Part shown: positions 46,261 through 60,500 of the stretch, piece after piece | Position numbering within the stretch: the stretch's first letter is position 1 | Layout of the letters: every line of letters begins with the position of its first letter | NCBI RefSeq assembly: GCF_030463565.1 | Contig: NC_134653.1 | Location: 28,705,150-28,769,149, forward strand | Length of the DNA stretch: 64,000 nt | Origin: Pelecanus crispus | Taxonomy: Eukaryota; Chordata; Aves; Pelecaniformes; Pelecanidae | Reading direction: 5' to 3' | Notes under the pieces: model-generated | The model's database searches: none | Told to the model about the DNA's origin: nothing | Seen by the model: the letters and a program-made list of their open reading frames with translations, nothing else | Translations under genes and position numbers: made by a program

Positions 46261-49200
46261 GAGTGTGAAGGAGCGAGGGGGAAAAAAAAAAAACAACAAC
46301 AAAACCAACCCAAACCTAAAACACCCGAGCACCGAAATAGTTAATGGCCCCTGGATGCATTGATTAGTATTGATGGCTTTGGTAGTTTTAATGGATTTGT
46401 TGTTTGTGGGAGGTGGGGAGCTTTTGCCTTGCTTTGAATTCTAACCCCCTAGCTGGGAGCTTGCTCCTAATTGCATGCACAGCATTCCTTCGGAGTGGGT
46501 GGTATCACCTTTTACTGCTGCTCCCTTCCACAGGGAAGGCCTGTAAAAAATCCCTTTCATGTGCCCGAAAATCAATACCCAGGGCTCTGGATGGCTGCTG
46601 TAAAAACAAAACAAAATCCTGTCCCTCCCTGGCAAAAAATAATAATATACATACATATATATACACACACACAGGGATAGAGAGGGGAAAAAAGAGCCCC
46701 ATAAGAGCAACCCCCTCCCTGCAGCCGAACGCAAGGGGCAGTTGGCTCCTTTTGCCAACCCAGGGCCAAGGCAGTTTGGGGCGGGTGTGGAAAGAGCCCC
46801 TATTTTTACAGCTGCTGGGGGCACTTTTGGAGGGGGCTGCAGTTGGGAGCTGGAGTTTTCAGTCTGGTTCTGGTCAATAAAAATGGATGTGGCTTGAAAA
46901 TGCCTGCTCCAGTGGCAGGGAGGATGGAGGGTCAGGAGCAGTGCTTAAAAGGTTAAAAAGGACTGGGTGAGTGGGAAGTTGCAGAGTTATGGGTGGAGTT
47001 ACCCACACTTTTAAAAAAAGCACAACAGGGTAAACAAATTCATCTTTCAGTTAGTGTCAGGAGGAAGGTAAGAGTGCAAGGGTGCTGTGCCTTGCTGTGT
47101 CCAGCACCGGACTTTTGAAAATAATAAAAAAAAAAAAAAAAAAGAGACATTTTACTAAGAAACTATTAAACCGAGTTTATTTTTCATTCTGCCCTCAAAC
47201 CGTGCAAAAATTATACCGGTCTAACTTACAAGTGAACTTCATGTTCACTTCTCTCTCTGCTGGATCTTAATTTCTTTAGCACTGGGGGGAGAGGGAGCGA
47301 TTGTTAAACGTTTAAAAATCCATGCAAAATAAATCAATGTGTTTCTGCCATCTACATTTCAATTCAATAACATCGTTTTCATAGAGCTATTTCATTAGTA
47401 TGGAATAACTCACCTGTAAGTAATTATAGCTGACTTGCTTTCTAGCAGAGACCAATACAAGTCCAGAAAGGGGATAAAGGTTAGCTCAAAGAAATACTGC
47501 GGAGGTTTGGCATGGGTATAAAAGCGAATAGCTATGTTCTCTCCTTAGAAAGCAAGTAATTCTTAGTCATCATTTAAAAGAAAATTCATAGCTGTGTCTT
47601 GAAGCTTCGTTTCAATCTGAAATTTAAAAACAAAACCCAACTTGAAAGTGTTCCATCAGTAAAATGTAACGTCACTGTGTTGAACAGAAAAAAGCTCCAA
47701 ACCAACAAACAACCCAAAGCTCCTATAATAATTGTTTGAGAAATCCACCTTTCTCAGATTTCACACAGGCTCAAACACTCAAATAGTTTGTTTGATATTT
47801 GTTATTGTAATTCTGCTTCTTGTTGAAATTGTGTGTTGGCACTGAGTTACATTTGTTTGAAATTAGTTTATCAGTGTAACACTAACTTAAGAATGAGTTT
47901 ACTGGTTCAAAAGTGCACTACTTTGAATGAGATAATTTAAGTGGAGCTGTACATGGAAAAAAACCCACAAAGAGTGTTTTAAATGATTTTTTTCCTATCT
48001 AATACTCACTATTAAAATTAAAGAGCATGTCTTTATAGATAGTTTAGTGTAAAATTTTATTTAAACCATTGTTCAAATGCTTCCTAATTTTATTTAATGA
48101 TTTTTATTTAGAACAAACTGCCCAAACATTTTGTATTAATTCATACTAACATGCAACACTTATTTGTAGCTTGTCCAGAATATGCAATAGGAAGGTTTCC
48201 AGGACATTATCTTTTTAGAGAGCCCCGAGTTTCTTAGTAACAAACAAATTTTTAAATAGGAAAAATCTTTTTCAGGATTAGCTAATTCAGGAAGTTCATC
48301 CTTCCACCATTGTACAAGCTTTTGTATGTACATTTTAAAACAAAATATTTATGAAATAAAATACCTTCCTAAAAGACCTAGTATGTGCTCATCTCCAAAA
48401 TTCTGTGGATTTGTGCTTTAAACTTTTTTGGAACAAAAGTAAAAGAGTCATTTTGCTGTAGCAAACAATTAAAATATGCTTTCACATAGGCAGGGAGAGG
48501 AGAGAGTTGTTCTGTGAAAGATCTGAACCGTTTTTTTAGGAGTACACTGCAGCAACAAAACCTACACTTGAAAGTATTTCAGGATCTCACTCTTTGTTTT
48601 AGTGTCAAGAACATTCAGGTTTGTTTTTTTTTTTTAAATAAAGACAATCCACAAAACTTAATCAGAAGCAAAACCTGAGATTCAGTTCTTTCCTTCTTTC
48701 CAAATCTGTTTCTTAGTTTTTTTCCAAATAGTTAAAAAAACCCCAACCTAAAACAAAATAAAGCATACGACCTGCAGTTCAGAGAGCATGAAAAAAGGAT
48801 AGTTATTTCCTTCATTCACTGCATTCACCTTAACAAACAATTTTGGAATTTCATTTGTTTGAAATCTGCAGCATATTTATCTCCCAGACATTTTAGTGCA
48901 CTAATCTGTTTGACGTTCAAGAAAAGAAACTGAAGAAAAAACCCACCTCTTTACCCCCACAGCAGAGTTGCCAATTAATGTGATTCTGTTAGCCCTGACC
49001 AAACGGGAGGAATCAGCAGGGTATTATGGGAGATTTATCTAAGGGTCACATCTCACTTCTGAGTTAAGAATTTATATGAGAATAAATCATTATAAAGGTT
49101 TTCTCTTCCTGACGGTATCTGTAAAATCTGTGCTAAACTTGAAGATAGTTGTGTGTTTGTTGAGGTGTGAGTGCAGTCTCTGGGCAGGGTTAGCAGAGCT

Positions 49201-52200
49201 ATTTGTTTCTCTGCTAAATGTTGAAAACAGCCTTTCCTTTTTTAACTCTAAAATCCCACCAGTAAACACTGGCGCGATGCAGTTGGTATATTTTAAAGGA
49301 GCTGATCTATATAAATGGAATTATGAAATTATGGTTTGATTATCAAACAAACGGTTTAGTTAAAAAGGCTTGTGAAGCTTCAGCTTAATTTTGGGGGGTT
49401 TAAAGGGGTGAACATGTGGCTGTGCTCTCAGTTTGACTATCTCATAAACTGACTTTTCAAAACGAAATAGAAAACTGCAGAAAGAACTGTTCACAGTTTT
49501 GCTTGGCATGGCTACTGAATTGCATACTAGAAATGAATTGAAAACTCATTTCCATTGCTTTTAGCTGTTAACCAATATAACTTTGTTTTAAGCTTGCAGC
49601 CTTAGTGAATGCTTCCAAAGTTAAATTTATTCTTTGTATTGCTCACTAGCACCAGTAAGGCTTAATTTTAAACAACACTTATTAAAAACTTTGTTTCAAG
49701 ATTAATTTCTCCTTACCTTAAAACTTGCATGGTTTGCTCTTCTCACAAATGCAAAACAATTAATATTGGCATTTTGTTAAATTATTTTCTCTCAAGCTGT
49801 ATGCCAATTATTCAAGTCCATCAAGGATTAGTGGTTCAATTATATTTAAAATATCACTTGTTAGTTCACATCCAGTTTCCAGGCACCTCTGGTTAACCGA
49901 GCAGAGCACCTACCTTTAATTATAATCTAACATTCCTCATTGCTTATAATGAAAGCTACTCAACTAGTTAAGCAAGACTTTGTTAGCACAAGAGAAAAAT
50001 GAAAATAAATTAATTAACAAGCTCTGAAAAATAATCTTTGCAATTCCAGTATTTCTTTGGTTAATATCTCACACACATTGTGCATTTAACCACAGGAAAG
50101 TGGTGGGTGCTTAAGGTGTAAAAGACGCTTTAGAAATATTTCAGTCACCACTGCTAGCTCTTGAGCATGTTTATGTATGCCTTTCATGTCAATGGGGGAA
50201 AAATAGCAATGAAATTTTGGTGTTTATACACCTAGAAGCTGGGAAGTCCTGGTTAAATATACCAATCTAGCTGGGAACGTTTATGGGAGAGCGAGAGCTT
50301 CTTCATGCTAATTGAAATCTGTACCTGGAAAATAACAACCCACAAGAAGAACTAATTTTTCAACGAGAGCTCAAATCTGTTAGGAGCCTGTGACCAAACC
50401 CAGGACAAATTCAGATACGGTTCACTATAAACACTCTTTTACAGAATAGGAGCTTTTTCTATCGGTGAAGGTGGAATTTAGATTGTAGAAGTCATCTGTT
50501 AAGATCAAACAGATAACAGTGTCTTTTCAAAACATTTAAAAATATTCCTTATCCACAATGTTATCTTTGTGACTAAATGATTTTAGTAAATGCTGCAGGG
50601 AATATGACATTAGCTAACAGAGTGCAAAGGGTCCCTGTTTGCCTCAATCCTCTGAGTAGTCCTTGCAGTGGACTGAGTCCACATTTAAAACATTCAAATG
50701 CATTTCCCCAAATGACATCAAAGACTGTTTAAATCAATATTTGGATGATCAGGGAGCAAATGTTTGAATTTGGAAAGGAAGGGGCAGACGTAGCTGGTGC
50801 ATGGTTGCTGTAGCACATCACACACGTTTTGAGGTGGGCAAATGTTGTCACATGGCAAAGCTGTTGTAGGAAGGCAAGAAAAGGACCTCTATTCAATGGC
50901 CAGAGGATGTTGGAGGGATTTCATGACTAGGCAATTCCACTAGGCAGAGAAAAATTGGGAGAAATTAACAGTGCCATCAAGGAAGGGTTGGTTTTTGTGT
51001 GGACAATATTAACAGGGAACTAGAGAAAAGTGCAAGTGACTGCAGGGCAGAATCAGTTCACCAATTCTTCCAAATACTTGGTTTAATATTACCAATGAAG
51101 AGGAAGGTTTGCACTTTGTGGCAGAAACCAGAGACAGCACATTTTTTTTTGACCTAAACTTAGAAGGAAGCTACTTTGGTGCTGTGAACACCACCAAAAT
51201 CCTTTACAAAGTCAAGAATTTAAGAGAAAAATTGCTCTGGCAATGGAAACTTCAGGCATCGTTATGTTTCAGCTCAGACAGTCTTTCTCTTTCCCATGTA
51301 AAAATGTAAGAGAAGAAAGGCGTAGATCAACTGTGATTTGAAAAAAAGAAAAAGACACAGTAAGAACACCTTGCTAATATTTAAAACAAACTATTAAGGT
51401 TTCTTCCAAGTAGGCTTATAAGCTTTGTCTAACAGGTGTAGACGTAGACTCAAATACAGTATAAAGTTTGTCTGCTGCTCTTACCTGGCTCTTGGCAGAC
51501 CTATCTTGGTTTCACTACAATTTTCAGAAGTCCCTGGCATCCTAAAATTGCTATTCGTTAGCCTGCTGGAAAAAAGTAACCAGCTTTTCTTTGCTGCTCA
51601 TATAGAGGACGTGTACTCTCTACTTCACTATTTCTCATTTGAATTAAACATTTCATTAAGAGATATCATCAAAAGACATCCCTAAAAACTTTAGGCTCAT
51701 TATGTGACAGGTTATTTGCTTTTATTAAAGGTACGTTAAAGTATCCTGATCCAAATAACAATCAAGATAACATCTCCTTAAGCTACATTAATTCAGACTC
51801 TTAAAGGCCAACATGTATATAGCAAAGTGTGCAAATTAATATGCTAAAGGACGTTGTGCACTTAAACCACATTTTGAAACAACAGACCATTCCAAAGAGA
51901 TTGTATGCTCTCATCTCATTTAACTGAGATTAATCAAAATTAAACAAATTCTCAAAATGTCAAAAGTGATTGTAAAAAAACAATGTGCATTGCAAACCCC
52001 ACCACCTAAACAGCCATTATGTTTAAAGGAAATCTGTGATCTGCAACCAATTAGGAGCAAAATGGTTGTAAAATATTTAATTTGTGAGTAGCATTTTAAA
52101 TTCAGTAACAGCTATAACGAAATGGGTAAGTAAATGACATTAATCACTCCTGATACTAAATTATCCCTATTTTGCTTCTAAGACAGGAATCAGACTGGGT

Positions 52201-55200
52201 GATGTTTTCTATTAGTTAAATACATCCATAACCCAATGAAAGCCTAGGAGGCCATTTAACTAATGGGGATTCCAACATCCTTGTTGTTCTTTTATTTTGT
52301 GTACTTTTTAAAGGTCATATAACTGTTTTAAAGAGTCACCCCTTGATTTTTCAGCAGAGGTAGTGAGCATTATTTTCCTGATAAGAGCTATTTCAGACAG
52401 GTGGAGCAATGTTTCCTGCAGTGAAGACTAAACACCAAGCTCATTTGAAATGATTTTAACAACTTCATGGCCTAAAGGAAAATACTGCTTTCCAGCCTAC
52501 AAGACCTTTTTTTTTTCTTTTTGGTTTTGTTTCAAAGAAGAATAATTTTTGGAGGGTTATAATAAATAAAGCAATAAAATGCAAGTGGTTATTTTCCACA
52601 GTGGAGCTATTGTTTTATTAAAAATCTAGTATCTTTTTTGTTTTTAATAAATTAATGGCAAGTGCAGCAAGTGGGTGCAAGTGCTCAACTCCTCCATCCC
52701 AAAACACTCCTTTGTGGTGTCTTCTGCATGCTCTAACAGCCAGAGACATACAGTCTCACTCTCACCTGTTTTCCAGTTTTTTACACCCTCTGGCTGTGCA
52801 TTTCCATTTCTCATTTCACGAAAAGTAAAATTGTATCTTTATATATATTTTTAAAAGAGAATAGACCCATTTTTAAAGCCCATTTTAATTCACGAACATC
52901 TCAGATTAGATTCAGCTTCTCAAGATGAATTATTTCCTGCTTTTCTTTCTTGTAAATATCTTCCACCACCAACCACCTTCTGCAGATAAAACTTTACCAA
53001 TTAGTCATTTACAGACATAAACTCACAAGGCAAAAAACAGCCTTTGCAGCTCTAGGCCTCTTTGATGATGATGATGTTTACAAATGCTTTCACTGCTGGA
53101 CTAGTAATGTGCACTTTGCCATTAGCTCTCTAAAACTGTTCGACACACAAAATGTGCCTTTCAGTAAGGCAGATGGTAAGAAAGATTGTTCCTTTCATTA
53201 TATACAGGACACTTATAAAATAAATAGTGGCTGGGGTGAACGTACCTATTTCTTCAGACTGAAAAAAGCTGTCTTGTTGTTCAAAGTGATTTCACTGGCT
53301 AAACAGGTCACTTGCATAAATATCTGTCCTGGTGAGATTTCCACTATTTCTGCATTGCCACCATGCCTCCCAGCAGCAGATGAGGCAGGGGCTTCTGGTG
53401 CCAGGTGCTGCACATGCTTGTTGTAAGGCAACCCTTGTATATGAGATGCGAGTGAAATCCTTCCTTTCTCTACTGGTTTCTTCCGTTCCTATGAAAATTT
53501 GCTGTTCCCTCCTTCTTTATACGTCAAGTACATCAGGACACATTGGTTCCTGACAGCACTGTCGTACACAACAGAACAAAAGTTCTACATTTGTTGGGGA
53601 TACAGGAGCTAAAAAGGGTTAAGTCGGGCAACAGAGACACAAATAATCTGCACTGCCTGAACAGAAAGCAGAATTGGGTTCCTGAACTGTGTGGCTTGCA
53701 GGAAGAGTAAGTGAGAGAAATGTCAGAACCCGAATAGCTTGCACTGATTCAGGAGAAGAATAGCTGTTTCGACAAAGGAGAGAGTGAGCGAAGTTTGTAC
53801 TATTTATAGGGTTAGAGCCCTAAGTGTCCATTTGGAGTCAGACAGAAGACAGCATGAGGTGTGTCAGCTCTGCTCCTCTGTGCCAGGGTGGATACTCTGC
53901 ACTCTGCTTTTCCTCCAACTGCTGGCTGGGACTGCTTTAAACTCAGGCAAGGAGTTTATCCCAACACAACCAGTTTTTGCTTTACAGGCAACCAGGACAG
54001 CACATTCAATGCAGGCAGCATGTTTTGCTTCTCATCTGAGTACCAGACAGTTAAAGAAATGTGGAGGTTAGAAAGATGAATCAGTTGCCCTCTCCATTTG
54101 CTTCCCCACATTGCTGTCCTGTGGTCCATGGGATTACCTAAGCACCAGCTGAGTTTTGGGTTTGCTTGAATATCAACCAAAACATTTTTGTAGCTAACTT
54201 TGCTATTTCAAGAAAGAGAAAGTAGCTAGAATAACTTGGATTAAGTCTTTAACCCCATGGTGCACAACTCTCTCTGTTATACTTCTAATCACTAAATTAA
54301 AATTACTATCAGAGAGATAGTAATCAATTGTAAGAAAATAATCCAAATAAGGGTGGGTAAAAGAAGAAAACAAATGCTCAGGGTGGAGGGATGGAAGCAT
54401 TTCTTCCAGACCCGCCTAAAAACTTTCACACAATTACATGGAGAATAACGACTTCAATTATTTCCACAGAAGGAAGGAGCAGGTTTCTGAAACTGTTCTC
54501 CTAAGAAAGGGCAAGAACTTGGGTACTTCTCAGAGAGAAGCTTGGTTTGCCTTTTCCTGTGCTGGACAGCCATCATTGGCTTGGATCTGGGTCAGCTGGG
54601 TAGAGAGGTTCCGCAGGGGAACGTTTCCCCATCTCTTCCCTTGCCGCTCCATCCGTCTCCCCATGGTAGGACATCCCTCTTGCGAGATGACTACAACTTG
54701 GTTGTGCGTGATCATCCATGTTTGGATGCGAAAGAGAAAATGCTCTGAGTTATACTGGATTCCTGTGAGTTTGTCACTAGGACATTTGCTTGCTTCTCGG
54801 AGGATAAAATCACAGACAAGTCTTACCCAGATCAGTCCTGTACTTACTTATTGCTGGGCAAAGCAAACGTCATCTCTACTCCTCATATCTATTTGATCTG
54901 ATTAGCTGGGGCAGGGGGGCATACAGCTCTCCACTCTGGAGAGAAAATGGGAGAGGGAGCTGAAGTTTTGAGCATGAATCTTGTAAACTGCCTCTTGGTC
55001 AACAGGAAAATAAATGATAGGATCCTCATTTATCTGCTTAAATACATATTCTTAGCACATGGCACTGAGATTGCTGATGATCACAGTACCTCGATGCTTT
55101 CATAATCTAGCGTGTCCTTAGTCCAGGCTTCTTGGATTTCAGTTATATCCTTTTGTCTCATGTTTGCAGCTAATGCAGGACAGGAGTCCTGTGGCTGAAT

Positions 55201-57430
55201 TCCCACAGAAACCTGCCTCTAGAATTTGACTGAGACACTGGCTACTCTGGGGAAAGTAACTGAGGGATTCTGGGTTCAGCCGAGGGCTGGACAAAAAAGT
55301 TGTCTAGCCTATTTAATTAGGTTTTCACTTGCCTTCCCTTGCTTTACATTGTTTCCTAAAACCTCATAGAAGTTAAACAATAAAACATTTCATTGCAATG
55401 TGGAGTCTGACACTGTCTCCACTGATGTACATCTGTGCAGTGGGACTCTGAATCAGCACTGCTGCTGAGTCTCTGAGTACTACTGATTGGAATGACAGAT
55501 ATTTGCTACTTGTTGGGAGGATCCACAGAAACTCCTACATGATTTCTGTGATATCCTGTCATCAGAGGAACATAGGCATGGCCACAGTACATCAAAAGAG
55601 TAATCTACCTAGGTTTGTCCTGAAACAAGATACTGATCTAATTTGATGTACTCATAGAAACTAGAGATGGGGAAAACTCTTTTAGTCCCTCTAGTTAAAC
55701 TCCAGTGATTGCCGGGAGGTCCTCTGCACTGAGAGATGGAGATTGCTTTTAAGAAATCTCTCAGCAATGGATGGGCACTATGACTAAAAAGTCAGCACTG
55801 CAGAAGCAAAGTTTCATTTCCCATACTCCTTACTGTCAGTAAGGTCAGATCTGCAAACTGACCAGATTTATCACTAGCATCCAGTGTAAAGGAGTTTCTA
55901 TTTTACTATCTGTGTACCAGCTCAATGCATTTCTGTACAGTCTTGTTTTATACACTGTGTTTAGAAATGGTTCATTTGTCAGGTTTTAGGAAGACATAAA
56001 GAATCACTGTTTTCAACTCTTTGAACATGGAATGCCGATTAATTTCTAATTTGGACACTTAGTTAAGATTAAAAGCTTGGAACGGCTTCCATCTGAAAGC
56101 GGTGGGACTTTTGCTGCTGAGTTTGAATGCAGGTAGAATTACACTGTTAGGCTGTGTTGGTGCAGTACGACAAGTGCACCAGAGTGCTAAAGAAATAGAC
56201 TTTCCACTAAATCCCAGGACTGAGGTCTGGAGAGCTTCCAGTTCCTATCCAGCCAACAGCACCTTCTGTTGAAATCATTGATGTGGATCAGTGTGAGGAT
56301 TGAAACTCCGCTTCTGGACACAAGCATACAGCTTTCATTGGCTCAGCTGGAGGCTGCATGTGTGTCTCAAGGGAGAGCATCTATTCAAGGGCACAGGACA
56401 TTGTCTTCAGTGCTTGCTACAAGAGGATGCTTTTTTGTGCCAAGACAGGAGACCAAGATATTGGTACCCTATTCCAGCTGGCTGGGGAAGGGTTCCCCAG
56501 GAAGGAAAAAAAGGATAAAGAGGCTTAGATCATGCCCTGCCAACAGGAAGAAAGCACTCGCCAGCTACAGACTCTTGCCACATTTCAGAGCAGTGTCTTG
56601 CTGTTCCCTGTGCTATCAAGCAGAGAAGAGACACCTTCCTCCCTTTTTTCCTACAGAGGAAGAGGTCCACTCTTACTCCCTGCTACTGTTACCTACCCCT
56701 TCAGACCAGAACAAGATCATTTCAGTTGAGGACAGCAAGGCAGCTGCCTGTACATCCATCAAATGTATAACTCACAGAATTAAGTGTGGGGTGGGGTAGC
56801 CAGAGCTACACCGCTGCCCCAAACAGGGCTGTGCCCTGGGAAGGCAGGAACTGAGGTTGCCCCTTGGCTCTGCCCCTGCAGAGAGCTGCATCGGCAGGCA
56901 GGGAGGAGCTTCCTGGGACAGAGATCATTCATACAAGCCAGCCCAGGAGCAAGTACATAAAGGTCAAAAAAATGAACTGGTCAGTGATTCCTTACATTGC
57001 CTTTTCTCTTTACAGTAAGCAGTGTTGTGCCTTATCTTGCCCATGCTTTAGGATCACCTGGTGTTAGTGAGCTATTCGTTACAGCAGGCAAAGCCCCTTA
57101 GCACTTGTCCAGCTGCACTGAGCCTCCTGTTATAGGTACTGCCTCCCCAGCAAGCCCTGCTGCGCTGGGGGTTAGGTTTTAAGCTTGGCAGGTCTAGGGT
57201 GCTTCACTCTTACTCTGAGAGTGACTGTTCCTTGCTGCAGGTTCCTCTCTGTTTGCTGGTGAGTGAGTACCTTCAGCCTCTGTTATTTCTCTGTATTTCC
57301 TTTTTTATTTTTTTGAAGGCAGTGTTTATCTCTTCATAAGCTGTTGTTATCCAAGGCTCTCAAAACGCATGGCACTCTGTAATAATACCTAATGTAGACA
57401 TGATATTGCTAAGAGTACCAGCTTGCGATT
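46261..57430. other. AT-rich gene desert, no gene recognised
   Basis: About 11 kb with few open frames above 60 codons and none resembling a protein. Many TAAT/ATTA cores are present, as expected from base composition. It may hold distal regulatory elements, which single-sequence reading cannot show. Confidence 0.5.
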
Positions 57431-57590
57431 GTAAATCTCAAGGTGTTTTATGAAGGTGATTGTTGTATCTGCTTTGCAGGTGTCATGGCTGAAGCAGAGA
57501 GAAGTTAAGTTGCCTGCCCTAGGATACACATCTCATCTGTGACATAACAAAGATTAGAGCACACTGATCTCGATTGCACTTGCTCTGTTT
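57431..57590 (-). repeat. Ancient MIR/L2-like fragment
   Basis: Plus-strand words CTCAAGGTGTTTTATGAAGG, GCAGAGAGAAGTTAAGTTGC, CTGCCCTAGGATACACA and GATTAGAGCACACTGATCTC occur in the order found in the reverse complement of MIR, including the tail shared with L2. Diverged and identified by eye. Confidence 0.6.
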
Positions 57591-60500
57591 GCTCCCTTGG
57601 CCTTACTGTGTTGTGCTTATGCTACACAGCACACAACCAAGGTCCTTGGAGTGAGGTAGGATTGCAGAACCCCTGACACCTACAGATGGGAGATCTAGTT
57701 CATTCTCATTCAGAGTGGTGATAGGCACAAAGTTCAGGTATCATTGCAAGGAAAGCCCTATGTTTTAGTCCTGAGAATTCATGTTTTGTGACAAGTAGTT
57801 TTTGTTGTTTTCTCTGCTTTCTTCAAGTGCTCATTCTTGCAGCTCTTAACATCACCATAGACCCTTACTGCTGTAATAGCTGTGTTTCTTCCATGTGTTG
57901 CTCCAAATTCAGTTTTTGGATGACGGCATGTGTCGGGTAAATGAGGAATGGCTGTACACGTGCAAGGTCTTGTTTTAAAATATCAGATGGCGTAATGGTA
58001 CCCAGCTGAAAATTAGCAGGACTTTATTGTGATTATTTGAGTGTTTTCCTTTGAATGAAAGATTTTCCAAGCCCATCAGCACTTCTGAGCAGTGAGAGAA
58101 AATGATCAGATGACAATGTGTGCTCAGTAAAACAGCAGCTCTTTCTATAGCCATGAGTCAAAGTCTGTTTTACTGCAAAATTTCATTGGAGTCAACTGGA
58201 ATTTTGCCTGAGTAAGGTGCTTGAGATTTTCTTCAAGTAAATTTACAGTTACTCAAGATGGAGAATTGGGAATCACGTGACATTCCTAACACAATATTAT
58301 GTTTCCATTCTTGCTGCATGAATGTGCTTATCAGAAGATTAAGTAGATCTTGCACTTACGAGAGTGCATGCTCATGCTGAATGCAAAGACGTTGGAGCTG
58401 TTGTGTTATTGGAACTCCAGTTATTTATTCAACTGTCCACCATGGCAGGAGTTTCTCTGTTAAATATATAATTCCCCACTTCTTTCCTTAAACAAGAGAA
58501 CCAGAGGGTGAAAGGGTTGAAGATTAAAATGTAAACAGCAAAATTTATTATAATTACAAGAGTGTTTCAAATTATTTCCTTAAACTGCAACATAATTTAC
58601 CTCTAGTCAAGGTCTCTATTGGTGGTGAAAGAGGAAACTGCTTGACCTTGGGGTGACCTCTGGCCCCCGGGGGTCAGCGCCCGAGGAATGCGCAGATGTC
58701 ACGGTTCATAAGCAAGGACAGAAACTCTCAGGTTTCCCAGGCAGAGAGGCGCCAGTTCGGGGATGGGGCCAACATGTGCACCTCCCTTTGAACCAGCCAC
58801 TCATACCTGAAATCACATTGAAAGCCAGCATGCACTGGGCAGGAGACAGGAAAAGTCCAGAGCAGCCCATGATGGAGACTTGTTCCAGGAATGGGCAGAA
58901 GCAGCAGAATTTAATGAAAGGAAATGTAAAATTTCACTAAAGTGGGCCAGTATCTGTGCTACCTTGTTAATTGTACTCAAGGAATACCGCAAACAAATGC
59001 GATCTGAAATACAGATCCATGTATGGTGCTTGGCAAGCATCATTTAGAGGAGCTTTGGCTGCAACCAGCTGATGCAGCTTGTCACTGTTGCAAAAGCAGA
59101 TGTCCTATACTTTTAACAATGCAAAGAAAGGAGAGAGAAATTGAAGGATTTATTGCCCATACTACATTAACAAAAACTGTGCATGGGCTGAATTAATGCA
59201 GTGCAAATTGCTGCTAGGACTTTTATAATACCAGCAGAGATCCTCAAAGCAACCCAGGTCTGGAGTCACTTGAGCTGCTGCTCAGATGCCTTCTCTCTCT
59301 GCCCTGCAAGAAAGCGATTTGCATTGCCAACCCATGTTCTTTGGGGAAAAAAAAAAAAAAAACCAACCAAACAAAAACATTCACAACTGAGATCAAAATT
59401 AAAAAAAATACTTTAGAAAATGCTTCTTAATAAAAGCAAATGAGTAAGGAAAGTTAGGTTTAAATTAAAACAAATTGTGTGGTAAATATTAAGCTTAGGG
59501 AGAGAAAATTATACCAGCAATAATATTCAAAGAAGAAATGGGATGAGGGGGAAAACAAACACAAGGTTAATTTTAATATTAAAATCATACCTTATGTATC
59601 AAAATAAAATTTATATTCAAGGAAATTGTGAACCCAACGGTTCCTTTCAACTATTCGCAGCCTACAAACCACAAGTTGTGCTAAGCATGATCAAAGTACT
59701 TCACAATTAGTTTGGTTTTAAATCACCATAATTGTCAGCCTAGGTTGTAATCAGAGAAACATTGTTTTGAAGCAGCAGCAAACTTGCCCTGGTTGTAATC
59801 TGGGGAAAACTCGAGAAAAACACTGGGATCTGGTCAGTTAATGGCAGCAGAGTGCTTGGGGACCGAGTTGTGTTAAACATGTTAAACATCAGAGAGACTG
59901 TCCCGAGTTCACGAGACAGCCAGCCTGCCCCTGTCCGCTGGTGCAAAGACCTCTCAGACTGCTGCTTCTCTGGTCAGCTCCCTGCCTCGGTTTCTCTCTT
60001 GGGAAAAGCAGGCATGACATTGGAGAGTCTTTATAAAGTGCAGTTCATGAAGTGCTATAAAATACACGTGCTTCAGGTAATCCTGAAAGGTCCTTGCGTA
60101 CGTTGGTTGTGGGGATGGTAGGAAGAGGCGGCTCGTGGAATGAGCGGTGCAGAATACTTGGATGGAGGAGACTGCAGGAGTGCCAAGAATGACTGCAATG
60201 CGAGTATGAGCCTGCTCGTGCATTGCTCTTTTAATAAAGCTGGCAGCGTGTTATCTGGAAGCTGCAATGGGTTTCCTAATAGATTCCTTGGAAGTTTCAG
60301 GTTGGAGAGCTCTTCCAGGGGCTTTGCCAACAACACAACAGAAAAGAGGATGAGCTCAAATGCTTTTGTAATTAGGAACAGAGTGTTTCTTGCAATTAAA
60401 AAGATCTTCCAGGAATACAGGAAATAAAGCCAGTCTTTGAAGGAATCGTGCTTTCTAGACATTAGAAGTGTAAAGATAGCTTTAGTCTGGACTCTGCTAT

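Noticed and set aside
56269..56799. 176-codon plus-strand open frame outside a CpG island
   Set aside because: No recognisable motif, no supported splice sites or promoter, and no similarity to the neighbouring genes expected from synteny.
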